Assembly (NCBI RefSeq): GCF_008014775.2
Contig: NZ_CP144914.1
Coordinates: 3,286,001 to 3,350,000 of the forward strand
DNA length: 64,000 nucleotides
From: Alkalicoccus halolimnae
GTDB lineage: Bacteria > Bacillota > Bacilli > Bacillales > Salisediminibacteriaceae
Reading direction: 5' to 3'
Shown: in pieces, positions 7,741 through 16,412 of the stretch
Layout of the letters: every line of letters begins with the position of its first letter
Numbering within the stretch: position 1 is the stretch's first letter
Program-made: the position numbers and the translations under genes
Notes under the pieces: generated by a model
What the model saw: only the letters and a program-made list of their open reading frames with translations
The model's database searches: none
Told to the model about the DNA's origin: nothing

Positions 7741-8814
7741 GTGTTGGGAAAAGTATTTCATATCGCAAGTATTCCCGGTGACGGGATCGGGCCGGAAGTA
7801 GTCAAAGAAGGGTTTAAAGTACTGCAGGAAATTGAGGATCAGGACGGGTCTTTCCGGTTTGAATCCAGGGAATTTCCGTGGGGCTGCGAATATTATCATA
7901 AGTACGGCAAAATGATGGACGACGACGGAATAACTCAGCTGAAAACGTTTGATGCTATTTACCTTGGAGCCGTTGGCTATCCCGGAGTGCCGGATCATAT
8001 TTCCCTGTGGGATCTTCTGTTGAAAATCAGAAAATCGTTCGATCAATACGTGAATATCCGCCCGATTAAGCTGTTGGAAGGTGCGGAATCTCCGCTCCTT
8101 CCCGCCTATCATGATATCGATATGCTTGTGATCCGGGAAAACAGCGAAGGCGAATACGCCGGTGCGGGAGACCGGCTGTTCCAGGGCACACCGGATGAAG
8201 TCGCGCTCCAGACGGGGGTCTTTTCCAGAAAAGGGACCGAGCGCATTATCCGCTACGCTTTTGAAGAAGCCAACGCATCCGGAAAATCTGTGACGAGCAT
8301 CAGTAAAGGCAATGCGTTAAATTATTCGATGGTTTTCTGGGATGAAGTATTTCAAGAAGTGAGTGAAGAATACCCTCACATCAACACCTATTCCTACCTC
8401 GTTGATGCCGCCAGCATGTTTTTCGTGACCGACCCTTCCCGCTTTGAAGTCGTCGTCACGTCCAATTTATTCGGGGATATTTTAACCGACTTAGGCGCCG
8501 GACTCACGGGAGGTCTTGGACTTGCTGCAGGGGCCAACATCAACCCGACGAGAGAGTACCCGTCGATGTTCGAACCGATTCACGGATCCGCTCCCGACAT
8601 CGCCGGGAAGCAGAAAGCGAACCCGCTTGCAGCGATCTGGTCGGTCAGTCAAATGCTCGACTTCTTCGGAGAAGAGGAATGGGGAACAAAAGTATTGAAA
8701 GCGGTGGAAAAAACAATGACCGACGGCGATGTCCTAACCCCTGATATGGGAGGCACCGCAACGACGGCAGAAGTCGGAACGAAGGTTGTCGAGTGTCTCA
8801 AGCAGATGAAATAG
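7741..8814 (+). CDS. D-malate / tartrate dehydrogenase (decarboxylating), isocitrate/isopropylmalate dehydrogenase family
   Basis: 357 residues, the family length. It opens with IPGDGIGPEVVKEG, keeps the NAD-binding and metal-binding segments (LLLKIRKSFDQYVNIRP near 95, the acidic metal site SNLFGDILTDLGAGL near 242) and the C-terminal FEPIHGSAPDIAGK near 275. The segment VIRENSEGEYAGAGDRLF and the short Asp-rich N-terminal half are closest to the DmlA/TtuC subgroup rather than LeuB or Icd. It oxidises D-malate (also tartrate or related 2-hydroxy diacids) to pyruvate and CO2 with NAD. The GTG start is chosen because AAAGGAG lies about 8 bases upstream. Transcribed alone between two terminators, with a cre box upstream. 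Exact substrate is inferred from family. Confidence 0.88.
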   Translation: MLGKVFHIASIPGDGIGPEVVKEGFKVLQEIEDQDGSFRFESREFPWGCEYYHKYGKMMDDDGITQLKTFDAIYLGAVGYPGVPDHISLWDLLLKIRKSFDQYVNIRPIKLLEGAESPLLPAYHDIDMLVIRENSEGEYAGAGDRLFQGTPDEVALQTGVFSRKGTERIIRYAFEEANASGKSVTSISKGNALNYSMVFWDEVFQEVSEEYPHINTYSYLVDAASMFFVTDPSRFEVVVTSNLFGDILTDLGAGLTGGLGLAAGANINPTREYPSMFEPIHGSAPDIAGKQKANPLAAIWSVSQMLDFFGEEEWGTKVLKAVEKTMTDGDVLTPDMGGTATTAEVGTKVVECLKQMK

Positions 8815-8844
8815 CGTCCTTCGCTGAAAAAAGCTGCACACCAT

Positions 8845-8881
8845 AAAAAGGGACTCCGATACTGGTTCGGAGTCCTTTTTT
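8845..8881. terminator. Bidirectional terminator between convergent units
   Basis: AAAAAGGGACTCCGA ... TCGGAGTCCTTTTTT: a stem of more than 11 bp with a short loop and U tracts in both directions. It serves the dehydrogenase gene (plus) and the end of the catabolic cluster (minus), which converge here. Confidence 0.88.
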
Positions 8882-9006
8882 GCCATGTCTGCTATTATCC
8901 CACTACAGTATTTATTCCTTTCCCGGCGGATCGATTTAAACCAAAGGCAGCATTCCCGAAATTCCCGCGGCTGCCACGTTATTCGCAAACTCGCTCCAGC
9001 AAATCT

Positions 9007-9981
9007 TCACCTTTCCATATCTATCAGTATTTTTCCAACGATTTTTCCACTTTCCATTTCTTCGTGAGCCTCCGGGATTGCGTCCAGCGGCTTGATAGCA
9101 TGAATAGGGAAAGTCAGTTTTTTCTCTGCAATCATCGGTATAACAAAGTCAGCAGCCGCTTTCGCTCGATGCGGCTGCTGCACCCGTGTCGTACCGAAGC
9201 TGAAACCTAAGACAGAGCGGCAGGAGGCAACGAGATCGGGAGAGGAAATGTTCGCTGCGGAACCGCTGAGATTGCCGAAAATCGCCATTCTGCCGTAACC
9301 GGCTGTGCACTGGAGGCTTTCTTCACTCGTAGCTCCTCCTACTCCGTCAATCACTACGTCCACGCCTCTGCCGTTTGTATGTTCCAAAACATCTTTATGA
9401 AAATCGTTTCTCGGGAGCACGTAATGAGCTCCTGCCTGATAGACAGCCTGGTGCTTTTCCGGGCTTCCACTGGTACCCAAAATGAGCTCGGCACCGCCTG
9501 CGGCAGCCATCTGTACAGCCGTTAAGCCCACTCCTCCTGCTGCAGAATGAATAAGAATGGACTCCCCCTGTTGAAACCTTGTTACTTCATGAAGGAGAAA
9601 GTAGGTGGTGAAAGAAACGATGGGGCAGGCAGCCGCCGCTTCATCGGAAATGTTGTCGGGGATCGGAAAAACGAGCGTTCCGGGTACATAAACCACTTCC
9701 GCATGGGCCCCTTGAAGCGGAAATGCAATGACCCGCTGCCCGGACTGCACGTGATCCACTCCGGGGCCTGTTTCTTCTACTACCCCCATACAGTCAATTC
9801 CTGTAACGAAAGGAGGGGTTTTCTTTCCGTGCTTGCCTGCCCGGGTTTTCACATCGGCAAAGTTCAGTCCCGCCATTTTTACGCGGACCGTCACCGCTCC
9901 TCTTCCGGGCTGTGGTGCTTCCATCTGCTGAATCTTTAGAACTTCCGCCGGTCCAAAGGAAGGAACTACAGCTGCTCTCAT
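9007..9981 (-). CDS. NAD(P)H:quinone oxidoreductase-like MDR family protein (zinc-independent)
   Basis: 324 residues, the typical QOR length. An N-terminal GroES-like domain (about 1-120, with MAGLNFADVKTRAG) is followed by a Rossmann domain whose cofactor loop reads HSAAGGVGLTAVQMA near residue 148, the AxxGGVG form of NADPH-dependent quinone oxidoreductases. The cysteine and histidine zinc ligands of alcohol dehydrogenases are absent. It reduces quinones or alpha,beta-unsaturated carbonyls with NADPH in the cytoplasm. It overlaps the DJ-1-like gene by 4 bases (ATGA) and is the last gene of the catabolic cluster. Ribosome site AAGGTGAT. Substrate unknown; an enoyl or enone reductase step in the pathway is possible. 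Confidence 0.88.
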   Translation of the reverse strand: MRAAVVPSFGPAEVLKIQQMEAPQPGRGAVTVRVKMAGLNFADVKTRAGKHGKKTPPFVTGIDCMGVVEETGPGVDHVQSGQRVIAFPLQGAHAEVVYVPGTLVFPIPDNISDEAAAACPIVSFTTYFLLHEVTRFQQGESILIHSAAGGVGLTAVQMAAAGGAELILGTSGSPEKHQAVYQAGAHYVLPRNDFHKDVLEHTNGRGVDVVIDGVGGATSEESLQCTAGYGRMAIFGNLSGSAANISSPDLVASCRSVLGFSFGTTRVQQPHRAKAAADFVIPMIAEKKLTFPIHAIKPLDAIPEAHEEMESGKIVGKILIDMER

Positions 9982-10541
9982 AGCAGATCACCTTCATAAT
10001 CCATCTGTATTTTTATCGCCTCCGCGGCTTTTTCTCCTGCAAAACGCCGGCATAGATACAATCCCAGGTCAATCGAAGAGCTGACCCCGCGCGCCGTGAC
10101 AATTTGACCTTCATCTACGACTCTCTCCGCGGAAGTATTGCAGTAAACTTTCAGCTGTGTCCTCGCATTCGGATGGGTGGTCGCTTTTCGATCAGTCAAA
10201 TAACCCGCTCCTCCGAGAAGAAGGGACCCCGAACAGACAGAAGCGATAAGCGCTTTTGCATTCATCGTCTGCAGCCAGTCTTTAAAAGCAGGGTCCGACT
10301 GCAGCGTCCGGGTGGAAAATCCGCCCGGGATCAGAATCAGGTCATATTCAGCTAAAGAAGGCCGTACTTTATCCACCTGAACGGTCAATCCATTTGTATC
10401 CGCAGCATGTTCTGTAAAGCCGCAGATATCCCAGGTCAGATCTTCTTTAAATCCCATCGATTTCAGACGCGTGATGGGGTCATACATACCGACAAAGTCG
10501 AGCATCGTCACGCCGTCATATAAAACAAAGGCTGCTTTTAT
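9978..10541 (-). CDS. DJ-1/PfpI family protein (glutamine amidotransferase-like), probable ATA start
   Basis: 187 residues if started at the ATA codon at 10541. The reading from there (IKAAFVLYDGVTMLDFVG) is the usual first beta strand of DJ-1/PfpI proteins. The nucleophile elbow is ASVCSGSLLLGGAGYL near residue 105, with the Cys preceded by Val and followed by Ser-Gly, and a histidine follows in ATTHPNARTQL; this matches the isonitrile-hydratase/ThiJ-like subgroup. The only ordinary start, GTG at 10511, has no ribosome site and would remove ten residues of the core. GGAGGTGA lies at 10548-10555, 9 bases before ATA (6 before the adjacent ATC), and an in-frame TGA rules out anything further upstream. 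The gene overlaps its neighbours by 4 bases on both sides. Function in the pathway unknown. Confidence 0.82.
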   Translation of the reverse strand: MKAAFVLYDGVTMLDFVGMYDPITRLKSMGFKEDLTWDICGFTEHAADTNGLTVQVDKVRPSLAEYDLILIPGGFSTRTLQSDPAFKDWLQTMNAKALIASVCSGSLLLGGAGYLTDRKATTHPNARTQLKVYCNTSAERVVDEGQIVTARGVSSSIDLGLYLCRRFAGEKAAEAIKIQMDYEGDLL

Positions 10542-11308
10542 GATCCGTCACCTCCAAAACTTGCATGTTCCAGTACGCGAAAATCATGAGCCGGCAGCAC
10601 TTCCGCCTCCAGCCGTTCCATTTTCTTAAATGTCCGGAAATAATCCTCCAGATTCCAGTGAATGCCCTGCGGAACATGCGGCATTTCTTTGTTTCCACTC
10701 CAGTTTTCATACACCCCGATGGTATCCCCTGCAATAAGGTATCGCCCGTTGGAGGTATCGACCAATACCCCCTGCAGGCCGGGAGTATGTCCCGGAAGGT
10801 GAATTAAATGTATGTCCGGAGTGAGTTCATAATCTCCCTGAATGCATCTCATCTGTCCGAAACTGCTCATCCACGGCGGATAAACTCCCGGAGACCCTGC
10901 TTCGTAGTACTTTCTTTGCGTCGGCAGAGGGACTACGGCTGCTTTTAATTCCTCTTCCTGCACGTAAAAGACGGCTTCAGGAAATAAGTCATTTCCATGT
11001 ACGTGATCCCAATGAAGATGTGTATTAATGACAGTATCGATATCTTCCAGCCTCAGCTCGTGGTGCTGCAGCTGGCTCTCCAATGTCTGAGAGTCCGGTC
11101 TTTCAATGGGATGATGGTAGTAAGAGGCCCACTCTTCCGTTGGACACCCCGTATCTACCAGGATATTCTGGTCTGTTGTTTTGATCAGCCAGGATATCGC
11201 CGGTGTGCGGACTTTTCTTCCTGGCTCTGTCTGATACATGAGATTGGACATCTCCATCTTTTTAAACGTGCCCACGTGAAGGGGGAAAATTATCGGCTTC
11301 TCCCCCAT
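10538..11308 (-). CDS. Metallo-beta-lactamase fold hydrolase, N-acyl-homoserine-lactonase (AiiA)-like
   Basis: 256 residues. The dinuclear metal motif HLHWDHVHG is near residue 108, followed by LPGHTPG near 190, AGDT near 212 and a late LPAHDF histidine near 240, the ligand set of AiiA-type lactonases. The N-terminal segment ILVDTGCP and length also fit that group. Such enzymes hydrolyse a lactone ring; in this catabolic context a metabolic lactone is a likelier substrate than a quorum signal, but the sequence alone cannot decide. Start and stop overlap neighbours: its ATG shares one base with the aldo/keto reductase stop (TAATG), and its TAA overlaps the presumed ATA start of the next gene. 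Confidence 0.88.
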   Translation of the reverse strand: MGEKPIIFPLHVGTFKKMEMSNLMYQTEPGRKVRTPAISWLIKTTDQNILVDTGCPTEEWASYYHHPIERPDSQTLESQLQHHELRLEDIDTVINTHLHWDHVHGNDLFPEAVFYVQEEELKAAVVPLPTQRKYYEAGSPGVYPPWMSSFGQMRCIQGDYELTPDIHLIHLPGHTPGLQGVLVDTSNGRYLIAGDTIGVYENWSGNKEMPHVPQGIHWNLEDYFRTFKKMERLEAEVLPAHDFRVLEHASFGGDGS

Positions 11309-12276
11309 TACCCCTGCACCTCGGATCGATCCGTGGCGATAGGCGGTTCGATAGAAAGCTTCCGCACTGCGTGATAGTCCTCATCTGTTAATGAGAACGA
11401 CATAGCGTCGAGACTCGGCTGAAGCTGGTTGACATTTCTCGCTCCGATAATCGGTGCTGTCACAGCAGAATGCTTTGCTGCCCACGCCACAGCGAGCGTT
11501 GCCGGATGCCATTCTCTCTCCTTTGCAAAAGCGGAAAAAGAGCGTGCAATATCAAAGTACTCCGCATCCCGGTATCGTTTCGTATACAGTTCCTGCTCTT
11601 TCAAACGGCCGGTCTGTTTTTCATCCTCATATTTCCCCGTTAAAAGTCCTCCGCCGAGCGGGCTGTAGCTGATCACACCGAGGTTTTCTGCTTCTGCCAT
11701 CGGAAACAGCTCTACTTCCGCCTGCCTTTTCACTAAATTGTACATCGGCTGAATGACGTCAAATGAAGCGAGGTTTTTTTGAGCGGAGATGCCAAGAGAT
11801 TTGCTGATCTGCCAGGCGGCCCAGTTGCTGACACCGGTATGGAGGATTTTCCCCTGACGCTTTAAATAATCCAGCGTTTCCAGCGTTTCTTCGATGGGCG
11901 TGGCACTGTCCCAATTGTGAAGAAAGTAAATATCGATATAATCCGTCTTTAAACGATCCAGACTCTGATCCAGTGCACGAATCAGATGTTTTCGGGATAA
12001 TCCGCGGTCGTTAGCGGCTTCTCCTGTCGGGTTGAATCCTTTTGTTGTTAAAACGAGATCTTCCCGTCTCCCCTGGATACATCCTCCAAGAATTTCTTCT
12101 GCCGTTCCTTTAGAGTAGGAGTCGGCACAGTCAAAAAAATTAATCCCATGGTCCAGTGCTGTATGAAACATGCGTTCTGATTCCACTTTGTCGGCGACGC
12201 CGCCAAATGACATCGTCCCGAAACAGAGCGGGGACACCCGCAGTCCGGTATTACCGAGCACACGATAATTGTCCAT
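11308..12276 (-). CDS. Aldo/keto reductase
   Basis: 322 residues, one (beta/alpha)8 barrel of the AKR superfamily. The tetrad is visible: Asp and Tyr in FFDCADSYSKG near residue 50, Lys in LTTKGF near 80, and His in IYFLHNWD near 120. The C-terminal cofactor segment APIIGARNVNQLQPSL is typical of the YhdN/IolS-like NADPH-dependent group. It interconverts a carbonyl and an alcohol in the cytoplasm. Ribosome site GGAGG sits 8 bases before the ATG. It lies 4 bases after the alpha/beta hydrolase gene and shares a base with the lactonase-like gene, so it is firmly part of the operon. Physiological substrate unknown. Confidence 0.92.
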   Translation of the reverse strand: MDNYRVLGNTGLRVSPLCFGTMSFGGVADKVESERMFHTALDHGINFFDCADSYSKGTAEEILGGCIQGRREDLVLTTKGFNPTGEAANDRGLSRKHLIRALDQSLDRLKTDYIDIYFLHNWDSATPIEETLETLDYLKRQGKILHTGVSNWAAWQISKSLGISAQKNLASFDVIQPMYNLVKRQAEVELFPMAEAENLGVISYSPLGGGLLTGKYEDEKQTGRLKEQELYTKRYRDAEYFDIARSFSAFAKEREWHPATLAVAWAAKHSAVTAPIIGARNVNQLQPSLDAMSFSLTDEDYHAVRKLSIEPPIATDRSEVQG

Positions 12277-12279
12277 CGT

Positions 12280-13107
12280 TCATCCCTCCTTGAATTGGTT
12301 AAGTACAGGTTTAATGTAAGAGTAAAAAAGCGGGAAGTTCTCAGACATCGGAAAATGCCCTAATTGTTTCATAATGCAGATTTCCGCGCCTTTTATTTGG
12401 GCAGCTGTTTCTTCTGTCATTTCCGGCGTGCAGGAGTAGTCGTACTCTCCGGTAAAAAAGTAAATCGGACAGGCATTCGTATCAATATGGGCCAGTTTTT
12501 CGCGGGCGTCCCACTCTTCACTGTAAAAATAAATATCCCCATAGTAGATTCCCGGCGCACTCTGACTGTAAATCCACCATATATCTTTCCTGTCTTTCAC
12601 GGGACTCTGGGGAGCCATCGTTCCATAGACGTTTTCCGCACACATTTCTCCCCCATGAATCTGGGGATGATACAAATAATCGTTCAGCCTGCCCGGTGTT
12701 TTTGCAGCTGATTCCAGCGGCAGAAAGGCCCGGAACATTTGAGGCTCACGGCAGGCAAGCTCCAGGAGAATACTCCCCCCCATAGAGCACCCCATCATAA
12801 TCGGCTGTTTAACTCCTGCTGCCTTTAAGAACTGAAAAATGAGGTCGACGTAGTCGTTTGTCGTTAACAGATATTCTTCTTCCCACCATCCCTCCGGCGG
12901 CATGGAGCGTCCGTGACAGGGAAGGTCAAACGCAAGAACCTGAAAATGATCGGTTACTTCTGCCGTTTTCATTAACGGATGATACTGACGGCTGTCTGCT
13001 CCTGCTGTATGCAGGCAGACGAGCGGAATGCCGCTTCCAGCCGTTTCATAATAAACGTCCACACTTTTGTTTCGATACGTTAAGGAAACATAATGACCCG
13101 TAATCAT
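12280..13107 (-). CDS. Alpha/beta hydrolase
   Basis: 275 residues with a single alpha/beta-hydrolase domain. The nucleophile elbow is GCSMGGS near residue 103, the acid is probably Asp in FTGEYDYSC near 215, and the histidine is in KQLGHFPMSENF near 247. The oxyanion segment is HTAGAD near 33, and the phrase AFDLPCHGRSMPP is typical of the 3-oxoadipate-enol-lactonase/C-C hydrolase neighbourhood of the family. No signal peptide; cytoplasmic. It could cleave an ester, enol-lactone or C-C bond in the pathway. It overlaps the upstream small gene by 4 bases (ATGA). Confidence 0.88.
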   Translation of the reverse strand: MITGHYVSLTYRNKSVDVYYETAGSGIPLVCLHTAGADSRQYHPLMKTAEVTDHFQVLAFDLPCHGRSMPPEGWWEEEYLLTTNDYVDLIFQFLKAAGVKQPIMMGCSMGGSILLELACREPQMFRAFLPLESAAKTPGRLNDYLYHPQIHGGEMCAENVYGTMAPQSPVKDRKDIWWIYSQSAPGIYYGDIYFYSEEWDAREKLAHIDTNACPIYFFTGEYDYSCTPEMTEETAAQIKGAEICIMKQLGHFPMSENFPLFYSYIKPVLNQFKEG

Positions 13108-13487
13108 GGAGAATCACACTCCCTTAAAACCTGGAATATCCGATTCAGTGAGCGTATGTGCTGCATCGCGATCATCCGGTTACCGGTCAACGCCGTACCT
13201 TCAACTTTCAACACAAAGGGAAGGAGGTGCTGAAAATTTGGCGGAGGCATCTTTTCCATGAACCTGCTCCATGCCAGCTCGTCCGTCTGGATCGTAAAAT
13301 CCCATGAATCATTCCAGCCTTCTTCTTTTACGTGCAGCGAGGATGCTTCTACATGAAACAGACACGTTTCGTTTTCCACCTGAAGCGCAAATTGGTACTT
13401 TGCTCTGCGGCTGCTCTCGTAAAATTCAGGGTCCGCCTGCACGGTCTCTGCATACTGCTGAACACGTTCCTTCATCGTCATATACAA
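13104..13487 (-). CDS. Small conserved-looking protein, possibly SCP2-like
   Basis: 127 residues from a TTG start (13487) with GGAAGG six bases upstream; ATG at 13481 is an alternative. I do not recognise it with certainty. The pattern (amphipathic N-terminal helix, then alternating strands with YQFALQVENETCLFHV, a WDFTIQTDELAW segment, and a C-terminal Gly-Asn helix GTALTGNRMIAMQHI) resembles the single-domain SCP2 sterol-carrier fold, in which a conserved small domain binds a hydrophobic ligand. No membrane segment or signal. It sits between the aldehyde dehydrogenase and the alpha/beta hydrolase and overlaps the latter by 4 bases, so it is a real operon member and may present or bind the pathway intermediate. 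Confidence 0.7.
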   Translation of the reverse strand: MYMTMKERVQQYAETVQADPEFYESSRRAKYQFALQVENETCLFHVEASSLHVKEEGWNDSWDFTIQTDELAWSRFMEKMPPPNFQHLLPFVLKVEGTALTGNRMIAMQHIRSLNRIFQVLRECDSP

Positions 13488-13503
13488 TCAGTTCCTTCCG
13501 GAT

Positions 13504-14922
13504 TTAGATGGAGAAAGACATATACTTCGTTTCCAAAAATTCGTACAGCCCTTCTGTACCGCCTTCCCGGCCGATCCCACTTTCTTTCATTCCTCCAAAA
13601 GGAGCCTGGGCAGCGGACGGAAGCCCGTCATTGATTCCTACAATCCCATACTCCAGCGCTTCCGCCGTTCTCCAGGCCGTGGAGAGCGATTCCGTAAAAA
13701 TATACGCAGCCAGGCCGAACGGCGACTGGTTGGCTCTCGTAATTACTTCTTCTTCATTCTTAAATGCTGCAATGGGGGCCAATGGGGCAAATGTTTCTTG
13801 CTGCATGCACGACATATTGTCTGTGACCCCGGAAAGAACGGTCGGTTTAAACAGAGGCGAACCTTCCGTTAAACGGGCTCCGCCGGTCACAAGAGAAGCC
13901 CCTTCTTTCAAAGCCTGTTCGATATGCTTCTCCGTCTTGACTAACGCCTCTTCATTGATTAATGGACCTATATCGGTGTTCTCCTCAAAACCATCTCCGA
14001 CAAGAAGGCCTTCTACTTTCTCTTTCAATTTTTGAGTAAACGCTTCCATAATTTCTTCCTGGACGTAGACGCGGTTCGTACAGACGCACGTCTGTCCGGC
14101 GTTTCGAAATTTGGACTGAATTACGCCCTGGACCGCTTTTTCCAAATTGGCATCTTTAAAGACAATAAATGGAGCATTACCTCCAAGTTCCAAAGATACT
14201 TTCTTCACCGTTTCTGCAGCCTGCGACATGAGGAGCTTTCCAACAGGCGTCGATCCGGTAAACGTCACCTTTTTTACCAATGGACTTTTCATCCACGTTT
14301 CGCCTATAACAGCTGGTTCCCCTACAACAACCTCTATCACGCCGCTCGGAATACCCGCTTTATCTGCCGCTTCTTTCAGCAGCCAGGCCGTGAGAGGGGT
14401 CTGTTCTGCCGGTTTAATTACAATCGTACAGCCGGCGGCAAGAGCCGGGGCTGCTTTTCGGGTAATCATTGCGGCGGGGAAATTCCAAGGAGTAATGGCA
14501 GCGACCACTCCGATGGGCTGCGGCTGAATAACAATTTTTTTGTCTGCGGATGAAGCAGGGATTGTTTCTCCTTTTATTCGTCTCGCTTCTTCGGCATACC
14601 AGCGTATAAAACTCGCCGCATAGCGGACTTCCCCTTTAGCCTCTTTGAATGGTTTCCCCTGTTCCTTCGTCATGACTTCAGCTATCTTATCTTCCTCTTC
14701 AAGCAGATTATCATGCCACTTCATCATAAGATCCGCCCGCGCGTCCGCCGTTTTTCTGGACCAGGGAACATAAGCCTCAGAAGCGGCTTTTACTGCTGCT
14801 TCCGCTTCTTCCCGCCCTCCAAAAGGGACCTCTGCGACCACTTCTTGTGTCAGTGGATTAAGTACGTTGATCGTTTTCGATGAAGTATAAGCTTTGTCGT
14901 TAATCGTCAATTGCATGTTCAC
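13504..14922 (-). CDS. NAD(P)-dependent aldehyde dehydrogenase, succinate-semialdehyde dehydrogenase-like
   Basis: 472 residues. Cofactor-binding segment TPWNFPAAMITRKAAPALAA near residue 145, catalytic Glu in SLELGGNAPF near 247, nucleophilic Cys in NAGQTCVCTNR near 282 (the vicinal Cys pair is typical of GabD-like enzymes), and E/F in QQETFAPLAPI near 380. It oxidises an aldehyde to an acid with NAD(P) in the cytoplasm. GabD is the closest match I can name, but many catabolic semialdehyde dehydrogenases look the same. The start is a GTG at 14922 with AAAGGGG upstream; ATG at 14916 is possible. It lies 17 bases before the small gene and 47 after the SLC13 carrier. Confidence 0.9.
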   Translation of the reverse strand: MNMQLTINDKAYTSSKTINVLNPLTQEVVAEVPFGGREEAEAAVKAASEAYVPWSRKTADARADLMMKWHDNLLEEEDKIAEVMTKEQGKPFKEAKGEVRYAASFIRWYAEEARRIKGETIPASSADKKIVIQPQPIGVVAAITPWNFPAAMITRKAAPALAAGCTIVIKPAEQTPLTAWLLKEAADKAGIPSGVIEVVVGEPAVIGETWMKSPLVKKVTFTGSTPVGKLLMSQAAETVKKVSLELGGNAPFIVFKDANLEKAVQGVIQSKFRNAGQTCVCTNRVYVQEEIMEAFTQKLKEKVEGLLVGDGFEENTDIGPLINEEALVKTEKHIEQALKEGASLVTGGARLTEGSPLFKPTVLSGVTDNMSCMQQETFAPLAPIAAFKNEEEVITRANQSPFGLAAYIFTESLSTAWRTAEALEYGIVGINDGLPSAAQAPFGGMKESGIGREGGTEGLYEFLETKYMSFSI

Positions 14923-14969
14923 CTTGATATGCCCCTTTCACGAAATAATGGTTACCAAATGCTTTATGT

Positions 14970-16406
14970 TTATGGCCAGAACTGCACGCCCCGCCAATAG
15001 GTAAAGGCGACGAGCCCGGTGAGTACCATAGTAATAATAGAGGCGCCAATCCCCGGGGCAATAAATTCTCTTGCCCGGATGAGACCCGTGTTGTAAACGA
15101 GGACGTTTGGAATCGTCTGCACGACGAGTACGAACCCAAACAGTGTACTGACGGAACTGATAAACACGATCATGATCGGGTCATGCCCGAGCTGGTGGGA
15201 AAAAGAGATTAAAAATGGCACCATCGTTACGACCGCGGTATTGATGTTCGTAACAATGAGATGATAAAACTGCGTGAGGACGATCACCATCAATACCATC
15301 ACCCACGTCGATGAAGCGAGCTGGACTACCCAGTCTGTCGTGACTATTTCTGTGACAATTTCGACCGCACCGCTTTCAATCAGCGCGAATCCAAGCGAAA
15401 GTGTAGCGCCGATAAGAATAATTAAATCAAAATCAATCTGCACGAGCCGCTGCCAGCTCGTAAAACCACTTCCGGGAAGCCCCATCAGGACGGCGGCAGC
15501 AAGTGCCGGAAAGACGGGGTGCAGACCATGAAAAGGCTCTGTCATCCATAAAGCGACGGCCAATAAGAGAATGCAGATGCACTTCACTTCGGCAGCATCC
15601 AGTTTTCCCATTTCCAGCCGCTTTTTTTTCATATCTTTCTGCAGTCCGGACAGATCCATTTTTTCAGGAGGATAAAACCACAGCAGAAACAGAATGACGA
15701 ACACGGAAGCTCCCGTCCATAAAGGAAACGCATAGACCAGCCACTGGAAGTAATTCAGCGTGCTTCCGTGATAGACCGCGAGCATTTCCACGGTAAGAAT
15801 ATTGGCCACTCCTGCTGTTAATACACCCATGCCGCTGATATTGCCGGCATACGCCGTTCCCACAAGCATCAGGCGGTTAAAGTTGGACTGCCGGGACGTG
15901 TTAACGTAGGAGATAACCATTAACACAATCGGAAGAATCAAAGTTATCCTGACAGAAGCAGCCGGAATAAACAGGGCCTGCACCTGGATCAGCAGAAAGA
16001 TGATCACGAAAAGAAGCCCTGGACTTCCCCCGCTCTTCGATAACAGGAAATAGGTGATACGATCCAGAAGCCTCGTTTCATTGACACCTTTGGCAATCAT
16101 GATCCCTGCGATTATTAAAAATACGGCAGGCGAGGCAAAACCGCTGAAGACTGTGTCCATCGAAGCTGCCTGCAGCAATAGGAGAAGTAATAAAGTAATA
16201 AGAGAAGTCATTCCGAACGGGACGGGTTCGAGTGCCCAGAGAATCAGACTGTAAAAGAGGATACTCAGCGCGGCATTGGCCTGCCAAGGAATGTGAAGGT
16301 AGTGAAAGAAGAAGAGGAGAAAGAGGAAAAAAAGAGAAGCAGCAATAAAAATATACGTATTTTTATCTGTCTGCTTCTTTTCGGTCCAGAGGTCATCGCT
16401 GCTCAT
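14970..16406 (-). CDS. SLC13/DASS-family anion symporter
   Basis: 478 residues with about 11-12 membrane segments. The two-fold repeat of divalent-anion:sodium symporters is visible: LWALEPVPFGMTSLITLLLL near residue 60 and the second-half LWMTEPFHGLHPVFPALAAA near 300 match the characteristic W-x-x-E-P pairs. The SNT-type sodium motif occurs in a weaker form (LIVTNINTAVVTMV near 390). It would import di- or tricarboxylates or sulfate with sodium. It starts 6 bases after the GntR gene stop, so it belongs to that transcript. Having both a TAXI TRAP system and this carrier suggests two related substrates, or import of substrate and exchange of product. Confidence 0.85.
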   Translation of the reverse strand: MSSDDLWTEKKQTDKNTYIFIAASLFFLFLLFFFHYLHIPWQANAALSILFYSLILWALEPVPFGMTSLITLLLLLLLQAASMDTVFSGFASPAVFLIIAGIMIAKGVNETRLLDRITYFLLSKSGGSPGLLFVIIFLLIQVQALFIPAASVRITLILPIVLMVISYVNTSRQSNFNRLMLVGTAYAGNISGMGVLTAGVANILTVEMLAVYHGSTLNYFQWLVYAFPLWTGASVFVILFLLWFYPPEKMDLSGLQKDMKKKRLEMGKLDAAEVKCICILLLAVALWMTEPFHGLHPVFPALAAAVLMGLPGSGFTSWQRLVQIDFDLIILIGATLSLGFALIESGAVEIVTEIVTTDWVVQLASSTWVMVLMVIVLTQFYHLIVTNINTAVVTMVPFLISFSHQLGHDPIMIVFISSVSTLFGFVLVVQTIPNVLVYNTGLIRAREFIAPGIGASIITMVLTGLVAFTYWRGVQFWP

Positions 16407-16412
16407 CGAATA

